Assembly (NCBI GenBank): GCA_017477125.1
Contig: JAFUXN010000124.1
Location: 1 to 46,246, forward strand
Source: Selenomonadaceae bacterium
GTDB taxonomy: Bacteria > Bacillota > Negativicutes > Selenomonadales > Selenomonadaceae
Direction: 5' to 3'
DNA length: 46,246 nucleotides
The notes below the pieces were generated by a model. That model was not told the DNA's origin. It saw nothing but the letters and a program-made list of their open reading frames with translations, and did no database searches. Below, piece by piece: positions 1-8,194 of the stretch. The position numbers and the translations under genes were made by a program. Within the stretch, counting starts at the first letter, position 1. Each line of letters opens with the position of its first letter.

Positions 1-475
1 GAAAAATATTCAGCCCCACACAATTTTTTGAGCCGACGCAGTGAAGAAGGGCGGGCGCCCCGCGAGCAAGGCGCCGTCCTTTTCTTTTTCTCAACACCTA
101 AAAATATTAACCCGAGAAAAATATTCAGCCCCAAAAATTTTTTGAACCGACACAGTGAAGAAGGGCGTGCGCCCCGCGAACCAGGCGCCGCCCTTTACTT
201 TTTCTCAACCCCAAAATATTAGTCCGGGGAAAATATTCAGCCCCACACAATTTTTTGAGCCGACGCAGTGAAGAAGGGCGGGCGCCCCGCGAACCAGGCG
301 CCGCCCTTTACTTTTCGCAACCCCTAAAAATATCAGCCCGAGAAAAATATTTAGCTCCACAAGATATTTCGCCCCAAACAATTTTTGAGCCGACGCATTG
401 AAGAAGGGCGGGCGCCCCGCGAGCAAGGCGCTGCCCTTTACTTTTCTCCAACCAAATATATCAGCGTCAAAGGAT
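1..475. repeat. Array of four ~113-bp hairpin repeat units
   Basis: Four imperfect direct repeats begin at about 1, 116, 229 and 342, each opening with GAAAA(A)TATT(C/T)AGC. Each unit has an AT-rich part (CAATTTTTTGAGCCGAC) and then a GC-rich imperfect inverted repeat: AAGGGCGGGCGCC, a loop around CCGCGAGCAA, and GGCGCCGTCCTT, followed on the + strand by a pyrimidine-rich run (TTTTCTTTTTC). Adjacent units differ by a few bases. The open frames across the array encode the repeated peptide GRAPREQGA/GRAPREPGA and have no ribosome binding site, so I do not call a gene in 1-532. The hairpin core is related to copies at 9065-9292 and 46119-46246. Terminator-like function on the + strand is possible but unproven. 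Confidence 0.85.
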
Positions 476-488
476 CAACGTTTGAAGG

Positions 489-524
489 AAGGACGCCCAC
501 ATTCCGATGGGGGCGCCCTTTTTT
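489..524. terminator. Intrinsic terminator between the repeat array and the glycosyltransferase
   Basis: AAGGACGCCC and GGGCGCCCTT form a 10-bp stem with one mismatch around a 12-nt loop, followed on the + strand by a T run. It lies directly behind the stop codon of the minus-strand gene ending at 533, so it could also act in that direction, although the minus-strand tail (TTCCTTC) is a weaker U-tract. Confidence 0.6.
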
Positions 525-532
525 ATTTTCGA

Positions 533-1483
533 TCAGAACTTCTGTTTGATGACCGTCTTGCCGTCGAGCTCCGAGACAAGGTAAAGCGGTCGCCTCTTAC
601 TCTCGTTGAATATCCGCCCCAAATATTCTCCGATGATCCCAAGGAAAAATATCTGCACGCCGCCGATGAACAGGATCACCGAGATCATCGACGGATAACC
701 TTGCACCTCGTCGCCGTAGAGCAATGTTTTGATCACTACAAAGATCATATAGCACATCGCCGTCGACGCCAAAATGCAACCGAGGAACGACGCTATCCTC
801 AATGGCACCATCGTGAAACTCGTGATCCCCTCGAGCGCCAAGTTGAGCAGCTTCCAATAATTCCACTTCGTCCGCCCCGCCGCCCGCGCGTCCCGATCAA
901 AGAGTATCTCCTTCTTCTCGAACCCGATCCAACTGAACATGCCCTTCGTGTACCGTTGAGCCTCCCTCATCAACTTCAACGCCTCTACGCATTGACGATC
1001 CAACAATCGGAAATCCCCAACGTCAATCTGGATAGGGAAGTCCGTCATGCGCTGCAGAAGTTTGTAGTACGTATGCGACGACCATTTCTTAAACCATGTC
1101 TCGCCGTCACGACTTCGACGCTTCGCACTGACATCTTTATAGCCGCGTCGCCACCAATCAATCATCTCCGGCAAAAGTTCCGGCGGGTCTTGAAGGTCGG
1201 CGTCCATGATGATCACCGCATCGCTGTCAACGTGATCCAGCCCCGCTATCATCGCCGCCTCCTTGCCGAAATTCCTCGACAGCCCCACATAGTGAACCCG
1301 CTCGTCGCGTTGATGCAGTTTCCTCATGAGCTCGAGCGTGCCGTCCGAACTGCCGTCGTTCACGAAAACATATTTGAACTCGCAACCGTCGATCCCTCCG
1401 ACCACCGATTGCACTCGCGCATAAAATTTTTCGAGCACCGCCTCCTCGTTGTAGCACGGCACCAATATCGTCACGGTCTGCAT
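533..1483 (-). CDS. Polyprenyl-phosphate glycosyltransferase, family 2 (GtrB/YfdH type)
   Basis: A 316-residue GT-A glycosyltransferase that should move a sugar, probably glucose, from a nucleotide donor onto undecaprenyl phosphate at the inner face of the membrane. The start MQTVTILVPCYNEE is typical of family 2; DADLQDPPE supplies the metal-binding acidic residues, and RFG-type residues follow in RRSRDGETWFKK. Two hydrophobic C-terminal segments (about 235-300) match the two membrane helices of the GtrB/DPM1-like group, and GIIGEYLGRIFNE is a hallmark motif. I start at ATG 1483 because GGGAGGTG lies 7 nt upstream; the frame is open further but lacks another site. The lipid-linked sugar could feed the GT-C-like membrane proteins at 6914-9825 (inference). 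Confidence 0.9.
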   Translation of the reverse strand: MQTVTILVPCYNEEAVLEKFYARVQSVVGGIDGCEFKYVFVNDGSSDGTLELMRKLHQRDERVHYVGLSRNFGKEAAMIAGLDHVDSDAVIIMDADLQDPPELLPEMIDWWRRGYKDVSAKRRSRDGETWFKKWSSHTYYKLLQRMTDFPIQIDVGDFRLLDRQCVEALKLMREAQRYTKGMFSWIGFEKKEILFDRDARAAGRTKWNYWKLLNLALEGITSFTMVPLRIASFLGCILASTAMCYMIFVVIKTLLYGDEVQGYPSMISVILFIGGVQIFFLGIIGEYLGRIFNESKRRPLYLVSELDGKTVIKQKF

Positions 1484-1501
1484 GCTCTCACCTCCCAACC
1501 C

Positions 1502-1530
1502 ATTATAAAAAATCTCGTCGCCATTGACAA
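1502..1530 (-). promoter_or_regulatory. Sigma-70 promoter for the glycosyltransferase
   Basis: On the minus strand TTGTCA (1525-1530) and TATAAT (1502-1507) are 17 bp apart. The leader would be only about a dozen nucleotides but keeps the ribosome binding site. The -35 box overlaps that of the divergent promoter at 1524-1552. Confidence 0.7.
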
Positions 1531-1552
1531 CCGACGCCCGCCCATTTATATT
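1524..1552 (+). promoter_or_regulatory. Sigma-70 promoter for the dynamin-like operon
   Basis: TTGACA (1524-1529), 17-bp spacer, TATATT (1547-1552), about 34 bp before ATG 1586. It is the only strong promoter seen for the five-gene operon that follows. Confidence 0.75.
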
Positions 1553-1585
1553 TGTATCATAACTTAAGTTGAGAGTGATGCTCTT

Positions 1586-3064
1586 ATGGATTTCCAAAAT
1601 AAGGACAACGAGCAGAAGTATCAAGCCGACGTTCAACACATTAATGATCTCATCAACGGCTCGATCGATGCTCAACGCTACGCTTGGGATGCCACCGCTC
1701 AACAGTGCGCCGTTCGCATTGAGCAGATCAAAAATCTCATTAACGATAAAGTTTTCGATGACAGCTCGGAGGGGAACGGCGAGCAGCAGGATATTATCAA
1801 ACTCTCAAAGGATTTGTCGGCGTTCCTCGAGCGTTGTGCCAGCCCCGAGTTTCAAGTGGCGCTCGTCGGCACGATCAAGGCGGGCAAGTCGACTCTCATC
1901 AATGCGCTGCTCAATTATGAGCTCGCTTCGACGCGCGTCACGCCCGAAACTGCCGCGCTCACCAAATTCAAGAAGGCTGATGAGGACTTTGTCCAGATTT
2001 CATTCTATACCGATCAGGAGTGGGCGGCGCTGTGGAAGAGCGCGACGTCGGCGACCAATACCGTCTTCGTTGAGGACTACAATAAGCTCAATGCCGACGC
2101 CGAGAAATCCAGATGGCTCAACCAACCGACGCAGACCATGCACTTCAACGATCGGGAGGAGCTCAAGCAAGAGATTGAGCGTCGAACTTCTTCTCAGCAC
2201 CCCGAACATTATTTCGTCAAAGAGGTGGTGGTCGGGCTTAAGGATTTCGATCTGCCCGACGGAGTTGTGTTGATCGACACGCCGGGTCTCAACGATGTTG
2301 TCACGTTCCGCTCCGACATCACGCGCGGCTACATCGCTCGAGCCAACGCCGTTTTCATGTGCGTCAAGGGCGATTCGCTCACCGGCGAGGAACTTCAAAC
2401 TCTCCAACGCGTCTTCACCAATACCAAGGGCAAAATCAATAAAGTCTATGTGATCGCCACGCAACTCGACACGCTCAACAATCCTAAGTCCGATTGGGAG
2501 AAACAGAAGGTCGAGTGGACCAAGTACCTCAAGGGCGATAACTGCTTTAAGAGCGAGGCGCTGGTGCAGAGCAATCTCGTGCCGGTGACGGCGTATCTGT
2601 TCACTCTGCTCGAGAAGTACAAAGACAATCGGCTCACCGAGGACGAAGAGGAGTTCACGTTGCGCCCGCTCTTGGGCAAGTTCAGGATTCGAGCGCGAGA
2701 GTTGAATGCGAGATTTGCCGAGCTCGAGGAGTTCACCAACATTCGCCCGTTGTTCCACAAGCTGCAGACGGAAGTTGTTGCCAAGCACAAAGAGGATCTC
2801 ATCGACGATATTATCAAGACGTATGACAGTCACGTTGAAGAGATCAAGAAATTGATGGCGGCGAAGAAGACCGCTCAACAGCAGCTCATTGAAGACAGCA
2901 AGAAGAGCCTCGATCAGATTCAAGCAGAACGCGATCAAAGGGTCAAAGAGCTTGAACAGGTGCAGGAGGATAAGCGCGAGCTCTCCGCTGTCGTCAAGCA
3001 GCTCAAAAATGCGACGACCCAACGCGTTGAAGAAGTGATCGCGGCGATTCGCAACAAGAACTGA
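1586..3064 (+). CDS. Dynamin-like large GTPase
   Basis: A 492-residue dynamin-family GTPase. G1 is GTIKAGKST (about residues 92-100), followed by a threonine-rich switch I region (TRVTPETAALTKF). G3 is LIDTPGLND (about 229-237) and the G4 position reads ATQLD (about 290-294). About 200 residues of helical sequence follow, ending in a highly charged coiled coil (about 400-490). No transmembrane helix is present. Dynamin-like proteins of bacteria bind and remodel membranes, often with a partner encoded next door; here the neighbours are two paralogous helical proteins, a coiled-coil protein and a Sel1-repeat protein at spacings of -14 to +7 nt, so a joint complex is likely (inference). GAGAG at 1571-1575 is a modest ribosome binding site. 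Confidence 0.85.
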   Translation: MDFQNKDNEQKYQADVQHINDLINGSIDAQRYAWDATAQQCAVRIEQIKNLINDKVFDDSSEGNGEQQDIIKLSKDLSAFLERCASPEFQVALVGTIKAGKSTLINALLNYELASTRVTPETAALTKFKKADEDFVQISFYTDQEWAALWKSATSATNTVFVEDYNKLNADAEKSRWLNQPTQTMHFNDREELKQEIERRTSSQHPEHYFVKEVVVGLKDFDLPDGVVLIDTPGLNDVVTFRSDITRGYIARANAVFMCVKGDSLTGEELQTLQRVFTNTKGKINKVYVIATQLDTLNNPKSDWEKQKVEWTKYLKGDNCFKSEALVQSNLVPVTAYLFTLLEKYKDNRLTEDEEEFTLRPLLGKFRIRARELNARFAELEEFTNIRPLFHKLQTEVVAKHKEDLIDDIIKTYDSHVEEIKKLMAAKKTAQQQLIEDSKKSLDQIQAERDQRVKELEQVQEDKRELSAVVKQLKNATTQRVEEVIAAIRNKN

Positions 3065-3071
3065 GGCGGTG

Positions 3072-3779
3072 ATGATCATGTCGTTCACAACGATCTTGGG
3101 AAATCTGATCCGTGCGGCGATCCCGTTTTTCGTCGAGATCGGACAGAAAATCTTCGGCAGGCTCAACGAAGCGCCGCCGCTGAACGATAACGCCACCATC
3201 AATGACGTTGAACAGATCGGCAATGCGCTCTGCGAGTTGCGGGCTCAAGTGCTCGAGCAGAGTCGGGCGACGATCGACAATGCAAACGACGCGCTAAAAT
3301 TTTACATTGAGGAGCAGTTGTTCAGCCTGGAGGATCGTTCCGAACTGCTTTCAAAGTATGATATCTCGTCGCGATCGGTCGAGCGTCGAATGGAAGATAT
3401 TCAACATCGGCTCAACGCATTTTGGAAGGACGCGCTCAACCGTCGCATCTCTCTCGACGATGAGGAGTGTCGTTCGATCCTCATGCTGCCGACGAGCGCG
3501 AAGAAGACTGCCGAGCTCGAACGCTTCACCAATGCGGTGCTCGATGAGACGCTTGAGGAGTATGCCGAGCTCGTCCGCGCGGAGCTGTCGGAGCTTTACG
3601 TTGACATGGAAGATGATTTGGAGCGTTCGCTCAAGAGGGTGGAGCGCAACGTTGAGGAGTATGATGCGATCGTGAAGTCGCTCGACGCCGGTGATAATGA
3701 TCGGTTCGAAGAGTTGATCGCTCGAGCGCGAGTTAAAATTGCATGTTGCGATGCGATTGTTGAGAAAGTGGGGGCTTGA
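3072..3779 (+). CDS. Helical protein of the dynamin operon, paralogue 1
   Basis: About 235 residues, family not recognised. The N-terminus (SFTTILGNLIRAAIPFFVEI) is hydrophobic and amphipathic and could dip into a membrane. The rest is charged and helical with predicted coiled coil. The segment with RISLDDEECRSILMLP (about 125-140) aligns with RISLDDYECRRILEMP in the next gene, and the sequences after it also align, so the two genes are tandem paralogues. The start is uncertain: GTG 3069, ATG 3072 and ATG 3078 share the same GAGG (3063-3066); I chose 3072. The gene begins 7 nt after the GTPase stop, so the two are cotranscribed. Confidence 0.75.
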   Translation: MIMSFTTILGNLIRAAIPFFVEIGQKIFGRLNEAPPLNDNATINDVEQIGNALCELRAQVLEQSRATIDNANDALKFYIEEQLFSLEDRSELLSKYDISSRSVERRMEDIQHRLNAFWKDALNRRISLDDEECRSILMLPTSAKKTAELERFTNAVLDETLEEYAELVRAELSELYVDMEDDLERSLKRVERNVEEYDAIVKSLDAGDNDRFEELIARARVKIACCDAIVEKVGA

Positions 3780-3781
3780 GC

Positions 3782-4582
3782 ATGGGATTCTTCAGTTTTT
3801 TGGGCGATGTGGTTAAGGCTGTGGGGGCAGCGGTAGTCACCACGATTGCTGCTCCCGCGGCGCTTGCAATTGGTGCGGCTAAAAAAATCGGATTGATTTC
3901 TGATCCGAAGCCCGCCGAGAGGACGAATTATGTCAGCGAGCAGGTTGGCAGGGCGGAGTCGTTATCGGCGTCGTCGACGGTGCAGCAGGTAGAAAACATT
4001 TCCAATCTCCTTCGGCAGTATCACGATCAATATTGTCCCGACGGCAGAGCGCTCGAACAGCACTTTCGCAAGGAGATCAAGAAGTACTTTGAAGCGTTGA
4101 TCGATCAGATCGAGAATAATGAGGAGCTGTCAAATGCGTTCGGGCTCGAGAGCATTCGTCGCAAGCAAGAGCGATTGCTCCGTCGGATCGACGGGTCGAT
4201 CACCGATGCGATCTCGACAAGGATATCGCTCGACGATTATGAGTGTCGTCGGATTTTGGAGATGCCCAAGGGCGATTCTCGGACGCGGCGCATGAAAAAT
4301 TTTGTGCAGAATGTGATCGACGATGCCAAGGAAGATTTGATCAAAGCGATCAGCGCCGGTCTCTACGAGCAGACGGATGCGATTGCCGAATTTCTTGAGG
4401 ATCGTCTCGATGACAAGGAACGGGAGGCGCGGAAGGCGAAGACGGAATTTGATCGATGGGAGCGCGAGATCAACAGCAATACGTTTGATAAAGAGCGCGA
4501 GCAGATACCGGCGCGAGTGAAACTGTATGCGATCGAGCGTGCAGAGGGAATAATCAACACGAAGATACAGAAGGCGGCGTGA
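3782..4582 (+). CDS. Helical protein with hydrophobic N-terminus, paralogue 2
   Basis: 266 residues, family not recognised, a tandem paralogue of the upstream gene (shared RISLDD-ECR-IL-MP block). Residues about 5-37 form a Gly/Ala-rich hydrophobic stretch (VVKAVGAAVVTTIAAPAALA) that could be a membrane anchor or an inserted amphipathic helix. The remainder is highly charged helix with coiled-coil character, ending in Lys/Arg-rich sequence. ATG 3782 has GGGGG 7 nt upstream and lies two bases after the previous stop. A TTG two codons earlier is possible but less likely. A role as membrane adaptor or partner for the GTPase is inference from position and from the hydrophobic N-terminus. Confidence 0.75.
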   Translation: MGFFSFLGDVVKAVGAAVVTTIAAPAALAIGAAKKIGLISDPKPAERTNYVSEQVGRAESLSASSTVQQVENISNLLRQYHDQYCPDGRALEQHFRKEIKKYFEALIDQIENNEELSNAFGLESIRRKQERLLRRIDGSITDAISTRISLDDYECRRILEMPKGDSRTRRMKNFVQNVIDDAKEDLIKAISAGLYEQTDAIAEFLEDRLDDKEREARKAKTEFDRWEREINSNTFDKEREQIPARVKLYAIERAEGIINTKIQKAA

Positions 4583-4585
4583 GAG

Positions 4586-5029
4586 ATGGGCATCTTGATA
4601 GATCGAGAGATGCTGATTCAAAGGTATCGCGACGAGCATCAGGAGATGATCGACAATCAAAATTTGCTGTTGGAGACGATGACGCATTTGATGGATCGAG
4701 CCGACGAGGCGCAAGATGCGATAGAGCTGTTGAATGATCGACTTGATGCGATGGATGAGCTGCTGAAGTCGTCGCGCGAGGCGGTATTTGATGATCTCAA
4801 GCAGAGGATCGAACGAATTGAGGAGGAAGTTCAAGAGCGGGAAATGTCCATCGATGCCAAGCTCGAGCAACTTGCTCAAACCAACATCGACATACTCAAC
4901 AGGCTTTCCGCCTCCTCCCAACGCTCCGAGGGCATCGAAAAGTATTTATCATCGCTCGAGCAGTTGATGAGATTGATCGCTGCCAACCAACTCTTGGACA
5001 ATGAGGCTCAAAGCCATGACTCCGATTGA
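4586..5029 (+). CDS. Small coiled-coil protein of the dynamin operon
   Basis: 147 residues, almost entirely heptad-like charged helix rich in Glu, Leu, Asp and Arg; no known domain recognised. It begins 3 nt after the previous stop, and its end overlaps the start of the Sel1 gene. Near its C-terminus is LMRLIAANQLLDN, which resembles LMRLTLVNQMIAQ in the N-terminal region of the Sel1 protein downstream; the two may share a binding motif or come from a duplicated helical segment. Confidence 0.7.
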   Translation: MGILIDREMLIQRYRDEHQEMIDNQNLLLETMTHLMDRADEAQDAIELLNDRLDAMDELLKSSREAVFDDLKQRIERIEEEVQEREMSIDAKLEQLAQTNIDILNRLSASSQRSEGIEKYLSSLEQLMRLIAANQLLDNEAQSHDSD

Positions 5030-6905
5030 TAATACTGCTCTCGAATACCATCGCAAGTGCGCCGACCTCTGCCTTACGAATTCCGCGCGGAGCATCGAGC
5101 GTTGCTATGAGCTGCTCGGGTCGATGGAGAATCTCATGCGTTTGACGCTCGTCAATCAGATGATCGCTCAAACCGATCGCGTCATTCAAATGCTTGTCGC
5201 GCTGTCCTTCGACCCGAACGATTTTGAGAGCTGTCGACGAGCGGCGGAACTCGGCAACATCGAGGCGATGATCGAAGTCGGCGCCATGTACTTTCATGGC
5301 AACGGCGTCGACGAGAACAAAGTTGAGGCGTTCAAGTGGTTTGATAAGGCGCATGCTGAGAACGGCAACGATCCTTTCAACGATCGATTGGCGTATTATC
5401 TTGCGTTGTGCTATCGACATGGCGCCGGCACGGACATGAATTTGAGGAAGGCGACAGAGCTGTTCGAGCTCGTTGCCGAGCGCGGTACCGAGTACAAATA
5501 TCATGCGAAGTTGAAACTCGCGCGAATATATCTCAACGGAGAGAACGGTGACGAGAACAAGTACAAGGCGTTCAAATTGTTCAAGGAGGTCGCCGAAAAG
5601 GGAGAGACCGATCTCAAGCCCGAGGCGCAGAACATGGTCGGTCGATGCTTCAAAAACAGTTGGGGCGTGGTCGAAAACAAATGGGAGGCAGCGCAATGGT
5701 ATCGCAAGGCGGCGAACGGCAATTATCCTCCGGCGATGTACAACCTTGCAAAAATGCTCGAGAACGGTGATGGGATCGTCAAGAACGAGAGGGAAGCATT
5801 CCATTGGTACAGGGCGGCGGCGGAGCTCGGGCATGTCAAATCGATGAGCTCACTGGCGTTTATGTACCGTTGGGGCGGCGGCACCGATCAAAATTATTAT
5901 GAGGCGTTTCGATGGTACGAGAGGGCGGCTGAGCTCAACGATGCCGACGCAATGTATTGGGTTGCGGACATGTATTACGACGGTGCGGGCGTCAAGCAGA
6001 GTGAGACGTTGGCGTTCGAGTGGTTCAAAAGATCAGCCGAGCACGGCAACACGAGTTCGATGTTCCGATTGGGTTGCATGTATCGTGAAGGCGACGGCAC
6101 CGTTTACAGTCCTTATGAGGCGTTCAAGTGGTTCGAGAAGGCGGCGGAACTTGGCGATGTGTTGTCGATGGAGGAGGTTGGCGATTGTTACAGGGACGGT
6201 CGGGGCGTCAACGAAAATCTCATTGAGGCGATCGAATGGTATGAACGTGCGGCGGGTTCGGGCTCGTTTAATTGGAGCGCGATGAAGAAGTTGGCTTGGA
6301 TTTATCATGACGAGAGCGCCGTGAGGAATTTACACGAGTCGTTTCGATGGTTCAAGAAAGCCGCCAACGACGGCGACGCAGATGCAATGTATTGGGTGGC
6401 GCGACGGTATTACGAAGGTGATGGCGTCGGCAAAGATTACTATGAGGCGCGACGTTGGTTTGAGAGCTCGGCGGAGGCGGGCGACACTGCGGCAATGAAT
6501 TGGCTTGCGCAAATGTGTCTCGACGGCGAGGGCGGTTATGATTATTCAAAGGCGTTCAAATGGTTCATGCGCTTGTCGGACGAGGATGATGCGGCGGCGA
6601 TGAACATGGTCGGTCGATGCTACTATGAGGGCTGGGGCGTTTATGTCAATTACCATGAATCAACGCGTTGGTTCCGAAGGGCGGCGGAGGCGGGCAATAT
6701 CGCTGCCATGTACAATCTCGGATATAATTATTTGTACGGCAAGGGCATTGCAGAGGACAACGATTGGGCGGTGTATTGGCTGAGAAAGGCGGCGGAGCTC
6801 GACAGCAAAGATGCGATGAAACTGCTCGCCGATTGTTACGATAACGGTTGGGGCGTCACGCGAGACCACGGCGTGGCAAATTGGTGGCGCAACAAGGCGA
6901 ATTGA
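5016..6905 (+). CDS. Sel1-repeat scaffold protein
   Basis: About 629 residues. After a ~65-residue helical N-terminal part come about 15 Sel1-like repeats running to the C-terminus. Typical units are EAMIEVGAMYFHGNGV, DAMYWVADMYYDGAGV and AAMYNLGYNYLYGKGI, each closing with an E-A-x-x-W-[FY]-x-x-A motif. Such solenoids act as protein-protein scaffolds. No signal peptide is seen, so it is probably cytoplasmic. ATG 5016 is preferred over ATG 5001 because GAGG (5003-5006) lies 9 nt upstream; the gene overlaps the previous one by 14 nt, which implies translational coupling. Last gene of the operon; it meets the minus-strand operon tail to tail with only 8 nt between and no terminator visible. Confidence 0.88.
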   Translation: MTPIDNTALEYHRKCADLCLTNSARSIERCYELLGSMENLMRLTLVNQMIAQTDRVIQMLVALSFDPNDFESCRRAAELGNIEAMIEVGAMYFHGNGVDENKVEAFKWFDKAHAENGNDPFNDRLAYYLALCYRHGAGTDMNLRKATELFELVAERGTEYKYHAKLKLARIYLNGENGDENKYKAFKLFKEVAEKGETDLKPEAQNMVGRCFKNSWGVVENKWEAAQWYRKAANGNYPPAMYNLAKMLENGDGIVKNEREAFHWYRAAAELGHVKSMSSLAFMYRWGGGTDQNYYEAFRWYERAAELNDADAMYWVADMYYDGAGVKQSETLAFEWFKRSAEHGNTSSMFRLGCMYREGDGTVYSPYEAFKWFEKAAELGDVLSMEEVGDCYRDGRGVNENLIEAIEWYERAAGSGSFNWSAMKKLAWIYHDESAVRNLHESFRWFKKAANDGDADAMYWVARRYYEGDGVGKDYYEARRWFESSAEAGDTAAMNWLAQMCLDGEGGYDYSKAFKWFMRLSDEDDAAAMNMVGRCYYEGWGVYVNYHESTRWFRRAAEAGNIAAMYNLGYNYLYGKGIAEDNDWAVYWLRKAAELDSKDAMKLLADCYDNGWGVTRDHGVANWWRNKAN

Positions 6906-6913
6906 AATTTATC

Positions 6914-8194
6914 TCAGCGCTCGACGGCGATCGCTTTTATCCCATGATACTTGGCGAAGGTGACGTTATGACCCTCGCGCGGATTATCGGATAACTCTCC
7001 GCCAATCGACATAGCCGCCGAGCCGAATATCCGAAGCCCCAAAATTTTTTCCAACCGCCACGTCGGATTCAACGGCGGAACCTTTAGTAAGGGCTCCGCG
7101 CTGAGCTCATTGATCAGTTCGAACCGATGATCCATCTGTCGCCGGATCGAGATGTCCGAATAGAGACTGCCCGCCACGCTCAACGCCCAAACGATCCCGA
7201 TTGCGATCAACGGCTTGAAATATTTTTTGGGATCGATGTTGAGACGATCGAGCGCCGCGGTCGAGGCGATCAACAGAAAAATCGTCGACATGAAACATGA
7301 TCTCAACGGGAAGGCGGGCGAGAACATCATCACCGTCGGCACCAACAAACCCGCCGCCGTAAAAATTTTGATCGAGCTCGAGGCGCCGCGTCGGGAGAAC
7401 ACGATGACGAGCGGGACGAGCAGCAGCAATTGTTGAGAGATCACTTCGACGAACGGGCTGAGGTGCTCGACGAGTACCGCCGTCGTCAATGAGAAGTTTG
7501 GTTGAGTGAGCGCGAGCCGATTGAAATTGCCGGGCGCCAAGATCAATAACGCGTAGCCGAGCGCAAAGCTCAACAGTCCGATCCGATGAGCCGATCGGAT
7601 TTTTTGTTGCCCGATCATCAGCGCGACGGCGATGAACAACGTCGCCAGCCCTCCCGCTTCGTTCGACCAGCCCGCCATCAGCCCCAACGGGATCATGATC
7701 AATCGATTGATCGACGTCGAGAAAAATTTTAGGAACAACAATTGAACGACGCCCATCCAGAGGTAATTGCATGCGCCCGTCAGCCACTCCATCGTGCTGA
7801 TCCATTCGGGGGTCGCCACCCACAAGCCCAACGTGATCCACAATAAATTTCTCAACGTCAAACGGACGTCGGCGAGCCGAGCGATCAAAACGATCAGCGC
7901 AACGAACATCGCGGTGTTGAGCACGTCGAACAGTGGCTTGCCGAGCCACACGAACAGTTGAATGAGAGTATGCGCGGGAGTGCGTCCGCCCCAAGTCATG
8001 TAGTGAGACCATTGCGAGGCGATCAGATCGCCAATCGAATCAACGCGCTCGATCGTGTCGGGCACGCCCTCCAAAATGTTTCCGCGTCCCGCTCCGTCCC
8101 AAACGAATGCATACGAATAATCGTCGGCGGCCAACGGCAGCAGACAGTTGCGCACGAAAAATATCAGCGCCAAGATCAAAAACGTCAGTCTCAT
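6914..8194 (-). CDS. Polytopic membrane protein, DUF6056-like (putative GT-C glycosyltransferase), copy A
   Basis: 426 residues with around ten hydrophobic segments. The first loop holds ADDYSYAF, then WGGRTPAH; later come WLTGACNYLW, MAGWSNEAGG and APGNFNRLAL. This pattern, with an acidic pair after the first helix, fits the DUF6056 group of putative GT-C enzymes that use lipid-linked sugars outside the membrane (family recalled, mechanism inferred). It is a close relative of the gene just upstream, but compact: residues around 155-175 (LLFLKFFSTSINRLIMIP) run straight through where copy B has about 100 extra residues. Its ATG overlaps the upstream TGA (ATGA), implying coupled translation. 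It is the last gene of the ACP-led operon. Confidence 0.8.
   Translation of the reverse strand: MRLTFLILALIFFVRNCLLPLAADDYSYAFVWDGAGRGNILEGVPDTIERVDSIGDLIASQWSHYMTWGGRTPAHTLIQLFVWLGKPLFDVLNTAMFVALIVLIARLADVRLTLRNLLWITLGLWVATPEWISTMEWLTGACNYLWMGVVQLLFLKFFSTSINRLIMIPLGLMAGWSNEAGGLATLFIAVALMIGQQKIRSAHRIGLLSFALGYALLILAPGNFNRLALTQPNFSLTTAVLVEHLSPFVEVISQQLLLLVPLVIVFSRRGASSSIKIFTAAGLLVPTVMMFSPAFPLRSCFMSTIFLLIASTAALDRLNIDPKKYFKPLIAIGIVWALSVAGSLYSDISIRRQMDHRFELINELSAEPLLKVPPLNPTWRLEKILGLRIFGSAAMSIGGELSDNPREGHNVTFAKYHGIKAIAVER

Noticed and set aside
1..475. CRISPR array
   Set aside because: Units of ~113 bp are adjacent with no unique spacers between short identical repeats, and there are no cas genes.
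398..1567. 389-residue + strand frame across the glycosyltransferase
   Set aside because: It is a shadow of the minus-strand gene, with Arg/His/Pro-rich composition and no family motifs.
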